Origin: Williamsia limnetica
GTDB taxonomy: Bacteria > Actinomycetota > Actinomycetes > Mycobacteriales > Mycobacteriaceae
NCBI RefSeq assembly: GCF_003217475.1
Contig: NZ_QJSP01000015.1
Coordinates: 1 to 64,000 of the forward strand
DNA length: 64,000 nucleotides
Reading direction: 5' to 3'
Shown here: positions 26,431-34,907 of the stretch, piece after piece
Position numbering within the stretch: position 1 is the first letter of the stretch
How the letters are laid out: each line of letters starts with the position of its first letter
Position numbers and translations under genes: made by a program
The notes under the pieces: model-generated
Database searches by the model: none
Told to the model about the DNA's origin: nothing
Seen by the model: only the letters and a program-made list of their open reading frames with translations

Positions 26431-27380
26431 GCCTTCGAGTGCAGGTCGCCGAGGTGGTGGCCGAGACACCCGAGATACGAACCCTGCGCCTGGTTCGGGA
26501 AGACGGTTCGCCGTTTTCCCGGTACCAGGCGGGGGCTCATATCGACGTCGTCGGTCCCACGGGGGTCCTACGGCAATATTCACTGTGCAGTCCGCCGGCC
26601 GACTCGGCATCGCTCCTCATCGCCGTCAAACGTGAGACGGATTCGCGTGGCGGTTCGGTCGCTCTTCACGAGGTCACTGCTGGTGACCACGTCAAGATCA
26701 GCGAGCCCCGCAATCTGCTGTCCGTGGCCAAGGGAGCCGATCGGCACCTCCTGGTCGCCGGCGGCATCGGGGTGACCCCACTGCTGAGCATGGCCTACGA
26801 AATCTATTCGTGGGGCGAGGAGTTCGAGCTCCACTACTTTGCCCGCTCTCGTGACGAAGCGGCGTTCGTCGACCTTCTCGAGAACCGGGTGGAGTTCGCT
26901 GAGCGGGTGCACCTACATTTCGGCCTGCCGCGAGCCGAGCATCCGGCGTTGCTAGCCGAGTTGGCCGAGACCGCGACAGCCGCGTCGCATGTGTACACCT
27001 GCGGCCCTCAGGGGTTCATGGACCAGGTGGCTGCTGCGTTCTCGCCCAGGGTCGGCAGCGACCACGTGCACAGCGAGCATTTCGTGGCAGCGGATATCGA
27101 CACCAGCGGCGATACATCGTTCACCGTCGAACTCGACACCGGTGAAGAGTTCGAGATTCCGGCGGACCGCTCGATCCTGGAGGTGCTCGAAGACAACGGG
27201 ATCGAGGTGTTCAAGTCGTGCGAGGAGGGCATCTGTGGGTCGTGTGTCTCCGGCGTACTCGAGGGCACTCCGGATCATCGTGACAACTGCCTCACGGCGG
27301 CCGACAAGGCTGCAGGTAACCAAATGGCTCTTTGTGTCTCACGGACGGCGTCAGAGAAATTGGTGATCGAGCTCTACTGA
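26427..27380 (+). CDS. iacF: Dioxygenase reductase with C-terminal ferredoxin, IacF
   Basis: 317 residues in the phthalate dioxygenase reductase order: flavin domain (RQYSLCSPP at 49-57), NAD domain (AGGIGVTPLLSM at 111-122, CGPQGFM) and a C-terminal plant-type ferredoxin with CEEGICGSC and a later DNCL. This is the reverse of BenC, whose ferredoxin is N-terminal, so the two systems have reductases of separate origin. It should pass electrons from NADH to IacCD. The GTG start overlaps the iacD stop. A strong terminator follows 33 bases after the stop. Confidence 0.87.
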   Translation: MSLRVQVAEVVAETPEIRTLRLVREDGSPFSRYQAGAHIDVVGPTGVLRQYSLCSPPADSASLLIAVKRETDSRGGSVALHEVTAGDHVKISEPRNLLSVAKGADRHLLVAGGIGVTPLLSMAYEIYSWGEEFELHYFARSRDEAAFVDLLENRVEFAERVHLHFGLPRAEHPALLAELAETATAASHVYTCGPQGFMDQVAAAFSPRVGSDHVHSEHFVAADIDTSGDTSFTVELDTGEEFEIPADRSILEVLEDNGIEVFKSCEEGICGSCVSGVLEGTPDHRDNCLTAADKAAGNQMALCVSRTASEKLVIELY

Positions 27381-27413
27381 GCTCGGGCCGAGCCCCGTTC
27401 GGCGAGTACCACC

Positions 27414-27450
27414 AGGCACCACACCGTTTCAGCGGTGTGGTGCCTTTTGT
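27414..27450 (+). terminator. Strong intrinsic terminator after iacCDF
   Basis: AGGCACCACACCG (27414-27426) pairs perfectly over 13 bases with CGGTGTGGTGCCT (27433-27445) around a six-base loop, followed by a T-rich run TTTGTTTGTTG. Confidence 0.9.
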
Positions 27451-27519
27451 TTGTTGTTGTGCCCCTTTGTCTGCGGCTCACCTGGCTGTGGTGGCACGGT
27501 CTGTGGCAAGTGACACGCA

Positions 27520-27551
27520 AGCGGCCCGTCCCCTTCAGGGAACGGGCCGCT
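27520..27551 (-). terminator. Hairpin terminator of the DUF485/SSS pair
   Basis: AGCGGCCCGT (27520-27529) pairs with ACGGGCCGCT (27542-27551), and CCC with GGG inside, with one mismatch and a TTCA loop. It lies 23 bases after the SSS stop on the minus strand. Confidence 0.7.
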
Positions 27552-27573
27552 CGAGTTGCCGATCGGTGATGAC

Positions 27574-29122
27574 TCAGGAGACCCGTACGGGATCCGCTGT
27601 GGTTTCGACAGGCCGGCCCGTCAGCGCCGTGATTCTCATGTCGTCGAACTTCTCGGTCGCCACGCGGGCACGATCGCCGCGCGGTGCGGTGACCAGGGCC
27701 ACGACGATCGAGACGATCAGCGCGATCGGTGCAACGACAAGAGCTGGGTTCGAGAACCCGAGTAGCGCGTCTGGTCCATGGATGGCCGGGCTTGCGAGAA
27801 TGATCGCAAGTGATAGCGTCAGGCCGACCACGATGCCGGAGATCACAGCGGCTGCGGTCATGCGTCGCCAGTACATCGTCAGCAACAGGGCCGGGAGATT
27901 GGCGCACGCGGCGATCGACATGCCCAACGATGCCAGGAATGCGACGTTCTGCCGCTCTGCGGCCAGTGCGATGAGAACGCCCACAGCACAGGTCAACACC
28001 GTGGCGATGCGCGCGGCGCGGTGTTGCCCTACTTCGGAAACCTTGCCGCGCCGGAAGACCTGGGCATAGAGGTCGTGGGCAATGGCACCGGACGTCGCGA
28101 TCACCAGGCCCGACAGGGCGGCGAGGATGGTGACGAACGCGACTGCTGCGACGAAGGCGAGAAGCAGAGATCCGCCGAGTGATTCGGCGAGCTGCGCCAC
28201 GGCCAGGTTCCCGCCCTTGTTCTCGGCTGCGATCTCTTCCCGCCCGACGATGTTGGCTGCGCCGTAACCAAGGACCGGGATCATCAGGTAGAAAGCAAAG
28301 AAGACCCAGATCGCCGTGTAGGCAGATGATCTCGCCTGCTTGGAGTCAGGGACCGTGAGAAACCGGATCATGACATGGGGGAGTCCGAGCACGCCCAGCA
28401 CCAGGCCGACGATCTGCGACAACTGGTCGAAGGACGCCATGTCGGACGACCGGGCCGGACCGACAAACGATTCTCCGAACTCGCTGAGCGCAGACGAGAA
28501 CGGACCCAGTGGGTTGAAGTCGAACCGGAACAGGACGAGCAGGAACATCGCGACGGCACAGGCGATCAGCAGCACTGTCTTGATGATCTGGATCCAACTG
28601 GTTGCGAGCATGCCGCCGATCATCGTGTAGGCCGTGGTCAGCGCGCCGATGATCAGCACGGCGACGTAGTACTTGATGTCGAACAACAGCGACACGATGA
28701 GTGCTGCGCCGACGAGTTGGGCCACCAGATAGACGACACTGATCACAACCGTGCTCGTCGCCATCGCGGACCGGACGGATGAACCCTGGAATCGGGTCGC
28801 GAGGACATCGGCGAGCGTGAACCGGCCGAGGTTGCGCAGAGGTTCGGCAACGATCAGCATGGCGAGCAGGAAGGCGATCGGCACGAAGACTGCCAGATAG
28901 AAGCCGTTGAACCCGGGTGAGTGCGATCGCGCCGGTCACGCCGAGAAACGATGCGGCAGATATGAAGTCGCCTGCGATGGCGATACCGTTCTGCCTGCCA
29001 GAGAGTCGGCCGCCCGCTACATAATGATCGGCGGCGGTGTTGTTTCTCTTGGCGGCCCACCAGGTGATGAACAGGGTGACGAGTACGAGAGAGCCGAAGA
29101 GGATTGCCGAGGACAGCGTCAT
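27574..29122 (-). pseudogene. SSS-family solute:sodium symporter (ActP-like), frameshifted
   Basis: The first part (start ATG at 29122) reads [20 protein letters not shown], then the family's [30 protein letters not shown], and the frame breaks near 28912-28917. The rest continues in another frame with [18 protein letters not shown] and runs 430 residues to 27574. Removing one base from the CCCGGG run at 28912-28917 restores LTGFNGFY, the normal sequence, and a protein of about 515 residues. The family imports monocarboxylates such as acetate with sodium. The preceding DUF485 gene overlaps its start by four bases. Everything outside the one-base change looks intact, so a recent mutation or a sequence error are both possible. 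IAA or another organic acid may be its substrate. Confidence 0.85.
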
Positions 29123-29406
29123 GAGGCGCTCGCTCCGTTCATGGTGAGGGTGGCCATCCGTTCGTCGAACCGGCCTGCCCACTGCGAATACCAGCGAGCA
29201 ACGACGATTGCGACGACGAACTGCGCGAAGGCGTAGAGCCACGCGACGGTGACCCCCTGGAAGACGACTCCATCCAACACGGAGGTGAACCCTCCGAGGA
29301 TGGGCAGCGGTAAGAAGAATGCGAGTACTGCGGCACTCAGAGTCAGGGTGAGTCGCGTTCGTTCCCTGCTCAGTGCGTAGTACGCCGCACGGTCTGTGGT
29401 TTCCAT
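29119..29406 (-). CDS. DUF485 membrane protein, partner of the SSS symporter
   Basis: 95 residues with two membrane helices ([20 protein letters not shown] and the segment [17 protein letters not shown]). DUF485 (YjcH) proteins precede ActP-type symporters in many genomes. ATG 29406 is chosen because GGAG lies five to six bases upstream; a longer frame to 29487 lacks such a signal. The stop overlaps the symporter start (ATGA). Confidence 0.85.
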   Translation of the reverse strand: METTDRAAYYALSRERTRLTLTLSAAVLAFFLPLPILGGFTSVLDGVVFQGVTVAWLYAFAQFVVAIVVARWYSQWAGRFDERMATLTMNGASAS

Positions 29407-29489
29407 CGATACTCCAAAGTGGGTACGCACTGCGTACATGGCTGTCGGGCTGCGTACAAGCGTGTCTGCAGTCACACACAGCCGCAATC

Positions 29490-29503
29490 GGGAATTCCCT
29501 TAC
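29490..29503 (-). promoter_or_regulatory. Candidate iac-regulon site D before the DUF485/SSS pair
   Basis: On the minus strand this reads GTAAGGGAATTCCC, 85-97 bp before the DUF485 start. It has the GTAAGG-AATT features of site A (18128). This would place the symporter in the same regulon as the iac genes. Confidence 0.4.
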
Positions 29504-29521
29504 CGCGGCGAAATGCCGCGG
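29503..29521. promoter_or_regulatory. Inverted repeat, likely TetR operator
   Basis: CCGCGGC-GAAAT-GCCGCGG, two perfect seven-base arms, about 80 bp before the TetR gene at 29603 and 97 bp before the divergent DUF485 gene. Its length and symmetry fit a TetR-family operator. It touches candidate site D. Confidence 0.5.
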
Positions 29522-29602
29522 CTGTCAATGTGGTGTAGAGGCGCACTGCTTCTCGGTGTGGCGTTGGTACGGTGAGTCGTCCAGACGTCGAACGGAGAAT
29601 CG

Positions 29603-30229
29603 GTGCCCAAACTCGTCGACCACGCAGAACGGCGCAGGGCGATCATCCGCGCAGCGTGGAGATTGATCGCGGCTCGCGGTATCGACGGCATCAACATGCG
29701 AGATCTCGCGGCGGAAGCCGGCTACACCAATGGCGCACTCAGCCACTATTTTTCCGGAAAAGACGAAATCTTGCGGACGGCGTTCGAGCACGTTCTGGAA
29801 GAGACGAATCAGCGCATCGAACAGTCCGCGAGTGGTTTGCGCGGTCTCAGTGCACTGCGCAAGGTTGCCTACGAGATCATGCCGCTGACCGAGGAAGCCC
29901 GGCTGGAAGCGCGGATCGCGATCTCCTTGTGGCAACGAGCGTTGACCGATCGGGCGATGGAAGGGGTCAACAACGCAGCAGTGGCGCAGTGGCGGCGGCG
30001 CCTGGGTCAGCATTTGTCCGAAGCCATCGAGGACGGGCAGTTGGCCGAACACGACGTTGCCGTCCGTGCAGATCTGCTGATGACCGCACTCATCGGTCTT
30101 CAGGTGACCGCTGTGCTGGACCGGGCAGCGACATCGAGGAAGTCCCAGATTGCGCTGCTGGATACCGTGCTCGCTCAGAACAAGATCCCGGGATCGGGAG
30201 AAAACACCACGCGAGGAGTTCACACATGA
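29603..30229 (+). CDS. TetR-family repressor (BetI-like)
   Basis: 208 residues. The helix-turn-helix covers residues 10-55 (RAAWRLIAARGIDGINMRDLAAEAGYTNGALSHYF region). GTG start with GGAG five bases upstream. The stop overlaps the start of the flavin oxidoreductase gene (ATGA), so it probably controls that gene, and perhaps the divergent symporter pair, through the palindrome at 29503. Confidence 0.88.
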   Translation: MPKLVDHAERRRAIIRAAWRLIAARGIDGINMRDLAAEAGYTNGALSHYFSGKDEILRTAFEHVLEETNQRIEQSASGLRGLSALRKVAYEIMPLTEEARLEARIAISLWQRALTDRAMEGVNNAAVAQWRRRLGQHLSEAIEDGQLAEHDVAVRADLLMTALIGLQVTAVLDRAATSRKSQIALLDTVLAQNKIPGSGENTTRGVHT

Positions 30230-31209
30230 CGGTACGGTCAGCTTTCAGCTTGCCTCTGGTCAGCTCGGTCGAGGGCAACCTCGAACTCGCCCGGCACGGT
30301 GAACGGCTCGGCTATGACGACGTGTGGCTGGCGGATACGGCGACCATCGACGTGTTCGTGCTGTCGGCACTCGTCGCATCGGCGACGTCGACAGTGCGAA
30401 TAGGAACCGCTGTCGTTCCTGTCTTCACCCGCCCGCCGGCGTTACTGGCCGCTGCGGCGGCATCGGTGAGTCAGGTCGCGGGCCCTGATCGGTTCATCCT
30501 CGGGCTGGGGGCGTCGTCGCCCGCCATCGTGGAGGACTGGTGCGGAGTACCTTTCGAGCGTCCGGTGACCCGTGTGCGTGAAACCGTCGAAGCGCTCAGG
30601 ATGATGTTCGCCGAACCGAAGGTCACCTACTCTGGGACGACAACCCGTGTGAAGAACTTTCGGCTCGGAGTCGCCCCTGCCGGTGAGGTACCGCTGTGGA
30701 TCGGTGCGCAGCGTCCGATCATGGCCGGTGTGGCGGGAGAGTTCGCGGATGGTGTCGCATGCAACTTCATTCCCGCATCCGCGGTTCCGGCCTTCAAACA
30801 GACGGTCGCGGTCGGCGCAGACAGGGCCGCGAAGTCGGCTCCTCTTCCGCTGGTCGTACGACTCCAGACCATCGTCACGGACGATCGGGCAGCGGCCTTG
30901 GACACTTTACGCGCGGTGATGGGCCCCTACCTCGCGACGCCGACCTACAACTCGTTTCTTGCCTCGTGTGGCTATGAGGCCGAGGCGGCGAACATCAAGG
31001 CGGGCTGGGACGATCGCGATCGCGCGGCCGTGGCCGCAGGCGTCACCGATGAGCTCATCTGCGACCTTGCGATCGTGGGCGACGAGGTCGAATGTCGAGA
31101 GAAAGTCGCTCAGTTCACCGAATCCGGTGTCGATGTCCCGATGATTCATCCCGTCGCTCGGTCACAAGGCGAGGCAGCTGCGATGCTCGAGGCGCTGAGC
31201 CCCCGGTGA
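30226..31209 (+). CDS. LLM-class (luciferase-like) flavin/F420 oxidoreductase
   Basis: 327 residues of the luciferase-like TIM-barrel family: LARHGERLGYDDVWLADT near the N-terminus, RIGTAVVPVFTRPPALLA, RFILGLGASSP and PLWIGAQRPIM. Mycobacterial-type relatives use F420 or FMN. It is coupled to the TetR gene before it. The substrate is unknown; its place at the right edge of the iac locus is suggestive only. It ends 26 bases before the convergent GH43 gene. Confidence 0.85.
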   Translation: MTVRSAFSLPLVSSVEGNLELARHGERLGYDDVWLADTATIDVFVLSALVASATSTVRIGTAVVPVFTRPPALLAAAAASVSQVAGPDRFILGLGASSPAIVEDWCGVPFERPVTRVRETVEALRMMFAEPKVTYSGTTTRVKNFRLGVAPAGEVPLWIGAQRPIMAGVAGEFADGVACNFIPASAVPAFKQTVAVGADRAAKSAPLPLVVRLQTIVTDDRAAALDTLRAVMGPYLATPTYNSFLASCGYEAEAANIKAGWDDRDRAAVAAGVTDELICDLAIVGDEVECREKVAQFTESGVDVPMIHPVARSQGEAAAMLEALSPR

Positions 31210-31235
31210 GCCCGCCCTGAGTGACCCGGGGTGAC

Positions 31236-32654
31236 TCATTGCCGATCGAACGACGACGACATACCGCCGGGGTTCGGGGCCGGCACTTGCCCGGTTTTCC
31301 ACGCAGAGACGGTCCCCATCTCGACAGGAGCGTCGACGGACGGACCAGCGAATGCGAAGATTCCGTAGATCCCCGCGGCGGAGTCGGGGGTGATCTCGTA
31401 CACGACGGACTTCTCGATGGTCTGTCCAGCAGTCAGGTTCACCGTCTCGGGGCCGAAAATTGTTGCCCCGGTGCTGGTTCCCGGCACCGCCACGTTGACC
31501 CACACCTGGCCCGAATAGGATGCGTTCGTGGGCGCGGTGAGCATCAGCTTCGCGGTGACGCGGCCTCCGGTCTCGGGAAGTCTCACCGGGCTGTCGGTGG
31601 TGAGCGAGACGCGGACGGGCAGTGTCGTGTCGGGCAGTGCGGGACGGGTGGAGTTCGGCGAACCGTCACCGATCTCGGGCCACCCATTCGCCCACACGAT
31701 CTTGTCGATCATGCCCTCGCGTCGTTGTGCACCGCTCGGCAGCTTCAGATCGGCGCGTGGAACAGCATGGTAGACAATCCAATCCGTTCTCGCGTCGTCG
31801 GTCACAACGGTGTTGTGGCCTGGCCCCGCCCAGGCCTGGCTGCCCGCGAGCAGTAGTGCGCCGCCACCCTTGTTCAGGTCATCGCCCTTGCGATCGAGGT
31901 ATGGGCCGGTCAGCGACGTCGACCGGCCGGCGAGGACGCGATAGGCCGTGTCGGCGCCGTTGCAGCAATGCCCCGCGGACACGAACAGGTAGTAGTAGCC
32001 GTCGCGGAAGACGACCTCGGGCCCTTCGAAGCGGTTGTCGGCGACGGTGGCAACGGGGGCGCCGCTCGGGGCTGTGCCCTCGGCATTGAGCGGTATCGCG
32101 TGGATGCCCTTGAAGTTGCCGACGAACATCGTCTTGGAGGTGCCGTCGTGCCACAGATAGGGATCGATCGTGCCGTCCACGCCGACATCCTTCGCGCAGA
32201 ACACGGGACGACCGAGATCGGTCCACGGGCCGGTGGGCGACGCCGAAGTAGCCAGCCCGACACACGGATTCGTCGCATCGTAGAGCGAGTAGTAGAGGGA
32301 ATAGACCCCTGCTGATGAGCTGATGTGGGGTGCCCACGCCAGATTTCCGGGCCGATGCCACGACGGGGCGGTCGGGAAGACGTCGCCGACGTACCGCCAG
32401 TCGACGAGATCGAATGAGGTGAAGACCGTCATGTTGTGAGCGCCTTGGCCGTCACCCCAGTCGTCGGCCGTGGCGTACATGTAGTACTTGCCGTCGTCGG
32501 CGCGAATCACGCTGGGATCAGCCGCGACCGGTCTCACGATGGACTCCGCGCCGGCGGTGGGCGCGGGTGCGAAGACCAGAACGATCAGCGCCGCAAGCAG
32601 CGGAACCAGGATCGGACGCGCTCGTACCCTGGCCGAAGCCCCATACCCGTGCAT
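31236..32654 (-). CDS. Secreted GH43-family glycoside hydrolase
   Basis: 472 residues with a Sec signal peptide (hydrophobic run from about residue 15, cleavage near TAGA-ES). The five-bladed GH43 domain shows the three acids: DPSVIRADDG (base), DPYLWHDG (pKa modulator) and FEGPEVVFRDG (acid). From about 340 on, a beta-rich accessory domain follows. Relatives act on arabinan or other arabinose- or xylose-containing glycans. ATG 32654 has GAGGAG four bases upstream; a GTG at 32669 is less likely. It is a single gene, convergent with the LLM oxidoreductase. Confidence 0.83.
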   Translation of the reverse strand: MHGYGASARVRARPILVPLLAALIVLVFAPAPTAGAESIVRPVAADPSVIRADDGKYYMYATADDWGDGQGAHNMTVFTSFDLVDWRYVGDVFPTAPSWHRPGNLAWAPHISSSAGVYSLYYSLYDATNPCVGLATSASPTGPWTDLGRPVFCAKDVGVDGTIDPYLWHDGTSKTMFVGNFKGIHAIPLNAEGTAPSGAPVATVADNRFEGPEVVFRDGYYYLFVSAGHCCNGADTAYRVLAGRSTSLTGPYLDRKGDDLNKGGGALLLAGSQAWAGPGHNTVVTDDARTDWIVYHAVPRADLKLPSGAQRREGMIDKIVWANGWPEIGDGSPNSTRPALPDTTLPVRVSLTTDSPVRLPETGGRVTAKLMLTAPTNASYSGQVWVNVAVPGTSTGATIFGPETVNLTAGQTIEKSVVYEITPDSAAGIYGIFAFAGPSVDAPVEMGTVSAWKTGQVPAPNPGGMSSSFDRQ

Positions 32655-32794
32655 GTTGCTCCTCGCCACCGCGCCACCTGTCTGGTCCGAGCAAACATAT
32701 ACACCTCAAGTAGAGGTTGACTGTTCGCCCACGCGCAGAGATCGTGCCGTGACCGAACCGTGGGGCGATCGAGACCGAGGTGGTGGTCGCGAAA

Positions 32795-33679
32795 TCAGGC
32801 GATCTGCAGTGACTCGATAATGTCGCGGGTCGCCGCCCGGCCCTCGGGGGTGGGGGTGAGGGGGTAGATGTGCAGACCAGATGGGCAGGTGTGCAGCCGG
32901 ACCACGGACCCTGCCGCTGCGGCCAGCTCCTGAAAGCGGACGGCGTCAGGATAGAGCAGATCGTGGGTGCCGATATGGAGATCGATCGGGGGGAGATCGC
33001 TCAGGTCGCCGTAGATCGGGGAGACCGAGGAATGGGTGAGCATTGTGTTGGGCGCCCAGGCCCTTGCGGCCATGTCGAGCGTGATGCGACTGAGCCACGG
33101 ATCGCGACGTTCGACTCGCCGAATGCGCGGATTGCTGAGAGACAGATCGAGCCAGGGTGAGATGAGGATCAGGCGATCGGGCTTGGGTAGCCGGAGTTCG
33201 GCGGCAGCCTGGGCGAGTATCAGCGCCAGCCCGCCACCGGCCGAGTCGCCGACGAAGTAGAGCGGGCGTCCGGAGTTCTCTGCGACTACTCGTCGGTATA
33301 CGGCGGTCAGGAACCGGTGCGCGTCGTGATGGTTGTGGCGGGGCGCGAGCCCGTAGATCGGCACCTCCACCTGCATTCCGGCGTCGGCGAGCTGGCTGAT
33401 GAGTGACCAGTGACCCGGGCCGATTCCACTGACGTATCCGCCGCCGTAGAGGTACAGCACGGTCGAATCGGTGCGGGCGGTGCGGGAGAGGACGCGATAG
33501 GTGGGGAATCCGGCGATGAGCCGCTGGGTGACGAGGTGCGATTCGCGCAGGTCTGCGGGCGGGGTCGCCACCACCTTGGCGCGGTTGATATAGGCACGAA
33601 CGCTCGCCGCGGTGTCTCCGCGGCGGAACGTCTGGAACCTCAGCATCGCCGACAATGCCTTCATCTGAATGCTCATCAT
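32795..33679 (-). CDS. Alpha/beta hydrolase, hormone-sensitive lipase type
   Basis: 294 residues. The oxyanion motif is YGGGY in place of the usual HGGG; the nucleophile elbow is GDSAGGG; the acid is in GTHDLLYPD and the histidine in GLHIYPL. These mark family IV esterases, acting on short esters in the cytoplasm. The start has three adjacent candidates (TTG 33682, ATG 33679, ATG 33676) and no clear ribosome site. It lies 95 bases downstream of sugE on the same strand. Confidence 0.83.
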   Translation of the reverse strand: MMSIQMKALSAMLRFQTFRRGDTAASVRAYINRAKVVATPPADLRESHLVTQRLIAGFPTYRVLSRTARTDSTVLYLYGGGYVSGIGPGHWSLISQLADAGMQVEVPIYGLAPRHNHHDAHRFLTAVYRRVVAENSGRPLYFVGDSAGGGLALILAQAAAELRLPKPDRLILISPWLDLSLSNPRIRRVERRDPWLSRITLDMAARAWAPNTMLTHSSVSPIYGDLSDLPPIDLHIGTHDLLYPDAVRFQELAAAAGSVVRLHTCPSGLHIYPLTPTPEGRAATRDIIESLQIA

Positions 33680-33773
33680 CAATGATGGTACGGGCCGATT
33701 ATGTGGCCAGTCCCGGTAATACCATGAGATTTCGCTGATGATGGGGCATGAATTCCAGCCGAATTGCCGGTCG

Positions 33774-34088
33774 TCAGTGCGCTACTTTCAGACCGACCAC
33801 CGCGCCGATGACGACGAGTATCAAGATGATTTTGATCAATGACGCCGCTTCATTGCCGGTGATCATTGCGTACGAGACGGTCAGCGCGGCGCCGATCCCC
33901 ACCCAGATCGCGTACGACGTCCCGGTGGGAAGTGTGCGCATCGCGTAGGCGAGACCAAGCATCGAGATGATCAACCCGCCGCAGAAGATGATGGTCGGCG
34001 TCAGCTTGCTGAAGCCTTCGGAGCGTCCGAGCGCCGTCGCCCAGATGGCCTCGAAGACCCCGGACACAATCAGTACCAGCCATGCCAT
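33774..34088 (-). CDS. sugE: SugE/Gdx guanidinium exporter (SMR family)
   Basis: 104 residues with four membrane helices. MAWLVLIVSGVFEAIWA carries the essential E13 of small multidrug resistance proteins, and GTSYAIWVGIGAALT is the conserved third-helix region. SugE-type members work as dimers that export guanidinium in exchange for protons. ATG 34088 follows GGGAG, which is itself inside a hairpin of the upstream leader. That leader matches a guanidine-III riboswitch, so this is very likely a guanidinium exporter rather than a general drug pump. A longer reading to 34160 would translate the riboswitch. Confidence 0.88.
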   Translation of the reverse strand: MAWLVLIVSGVFEAIWATALGRSEGFSKLTPTIIFCGGLIISMLGLAYAMRTLPTGTSYAIWVGIGAALTVSYAMITGNEAASLIKIILILVVIGAVVGLKVAH

Positions 34089-34090
34089 GA

Positions 34091-34151
34091 CGTACTCCCT
34101 TCGTGGGAAGTACCGTCTTGTCGGCGTCCGGGTACGGTTTCGATCGTCCGG
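34091..34151 (-). ncRNA. Guanidine-III (mini ykkC-type III) riboswitch leader of sugE
   Basis: The minus-strand leader from 34151 to 34110 has CCGGACGA at its start, CCGTACCCGG in the middle and GACAAGACGG near its end, in the order known for the guanidine-III class. ACCGT (34138-34134) can pair with ACGGT (34116-34112), and the two CCGG blocks allow the pseudoknot stem. Next, GTACTTCCC (34113-34105) can pair with GGGAGTAC (34099-34092) around ACGAA, hiding the Shine-Dalgarno GGGAG. GTAC is also the 3' end of the aptamer, so ligand-bound aptamer and masking hairpin compete. This predicts translation on when guanidine is bound. Confidence 0.82.
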
Positions 34152-34228
34152 CGTGATCATCGTTGATCACAGTCGATGATATCTGCCGCCGGTGGTGAGT
34201 CGGGCGATGGTGCGGAATCGCCCACACG

Positions 34229-34801
34229 TCATGGGCGTAGGCCGTTGACGAGAACTCGGACGTAACTGTCGAGGGATTCGCGGCCGGCCGCGCGGACTGC
34301 GAAGGCGGTTCCGCAGATGAGGTGCCGGATGTCGTCGGCGTCGAGTTCGGCCGACACGATGCCCTCTCGGACGCCACGCTCGAGTAGTTGCGACGTGAGC
34401 TTGCCCAGCTCTCCGATGACCGCCATCGTGTCTGTGCAGGCGCAGGTCTCGGACGCCAGGACCGCACTGAGTCCGGCGTCGTCGAGTTGCAGTTCGATCT
34501 CGGCGACGATCAGGCGGTGCAGTGCACCTGCGGTGTCTGGATTGTTCGTGAGGTCCCGCGCCTCGACGACGAGTTTGTCGAAGGAGTCGACAGCGAGCGC
34601 CTCGAGCAGCACCTGCCGGGAAGGGAAGTGTCGGTAGGCGGTGCCGACACCGACGCACGCCTCTTTTGCCAACGCGTTCATCGCGAGGGTGTCGTCGCCG
34701 GCTGCCAGGCTGCGACGCGCCACGGTGAGCAACGCGTCGCGGTTCCGGACAGCGTCCGACCTCAGCCCCGCCGGGCTCCGCGCATGCAAGCTGTCGTCCA
34801 C
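34229..34801 (-). CDS. TetR-family repressor
   Basis: 190 residues: helix-turn-helix with ALAKEACVGVGTAYRHFPSR near 45-64, then the ligand domain containing a C-rich ASETCACTD. It is divergent from an SDR gene with 106 bases between starts; two identical inverted repeats lie in that gap. It probably represses both. The ligand is unknown. Confidence 0.87.
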   Translation of the reverse strand: MDDSLHARSPAGLRSDAVRNRDALLTVARRSLAAGDDTLAMNALAKEACVGVGTAYRHFPSRQVLLEALAVDSFDKLVVEARDLTNNPDTAGALHRLIVAEIELQLDDAGLSAVLASETCACTDTMAVIGELGKLTSQLLERGVREGIVSAELDADDIRHLICGTAFAVRAAGRESLDSYVRVLVNGLRP

Positions 34802-34831
34802 GCCGCGAGTGTAGCGGAAACTTCATCGACT

Positions 34832-34846
34832 CGGATGATCTATCCG
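34832..34846. promoter_or_regulatory. TetR operator copy 1 (CGGAT-N5-ATCCG)
   Basis: CGGATGATCTATCCG, perfect five-base arms, 31 bases before the tetR start. The same form recurs at 34870-34884, centre to centre 38 bases away. Confidence 0.65.
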
Positions 34847-34869
34847 CTTCTGCTAGTGTTCGAGGTAAC

Positions 34870-34884
34870 CGGATTTGCTATCCG
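34870..34884. promoter_or_regulatory. TetR operator copy 2 (CGGAT-N5-ATCCG)
   Basis: CGGATTTGCTATCCG, 24 bases before the SDR start. Arms are identical to copy 1 and the spacer ends the same way (CT). Two sites, one near each divergent start, suggest that each promoter is repressed separately. Confidence 0.65.
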
Positions 34885-34907
34885 ATTCGAACGACCGAGG
34901 AGAAGCG

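Noticed and set aside
34089-34160. A 24-residue N-terminal extension of SugE
   Set aside because: These bases form the guanidine-III riboswitch leader, and E13 of the SMR family is placed correctly only with the start at 34088.
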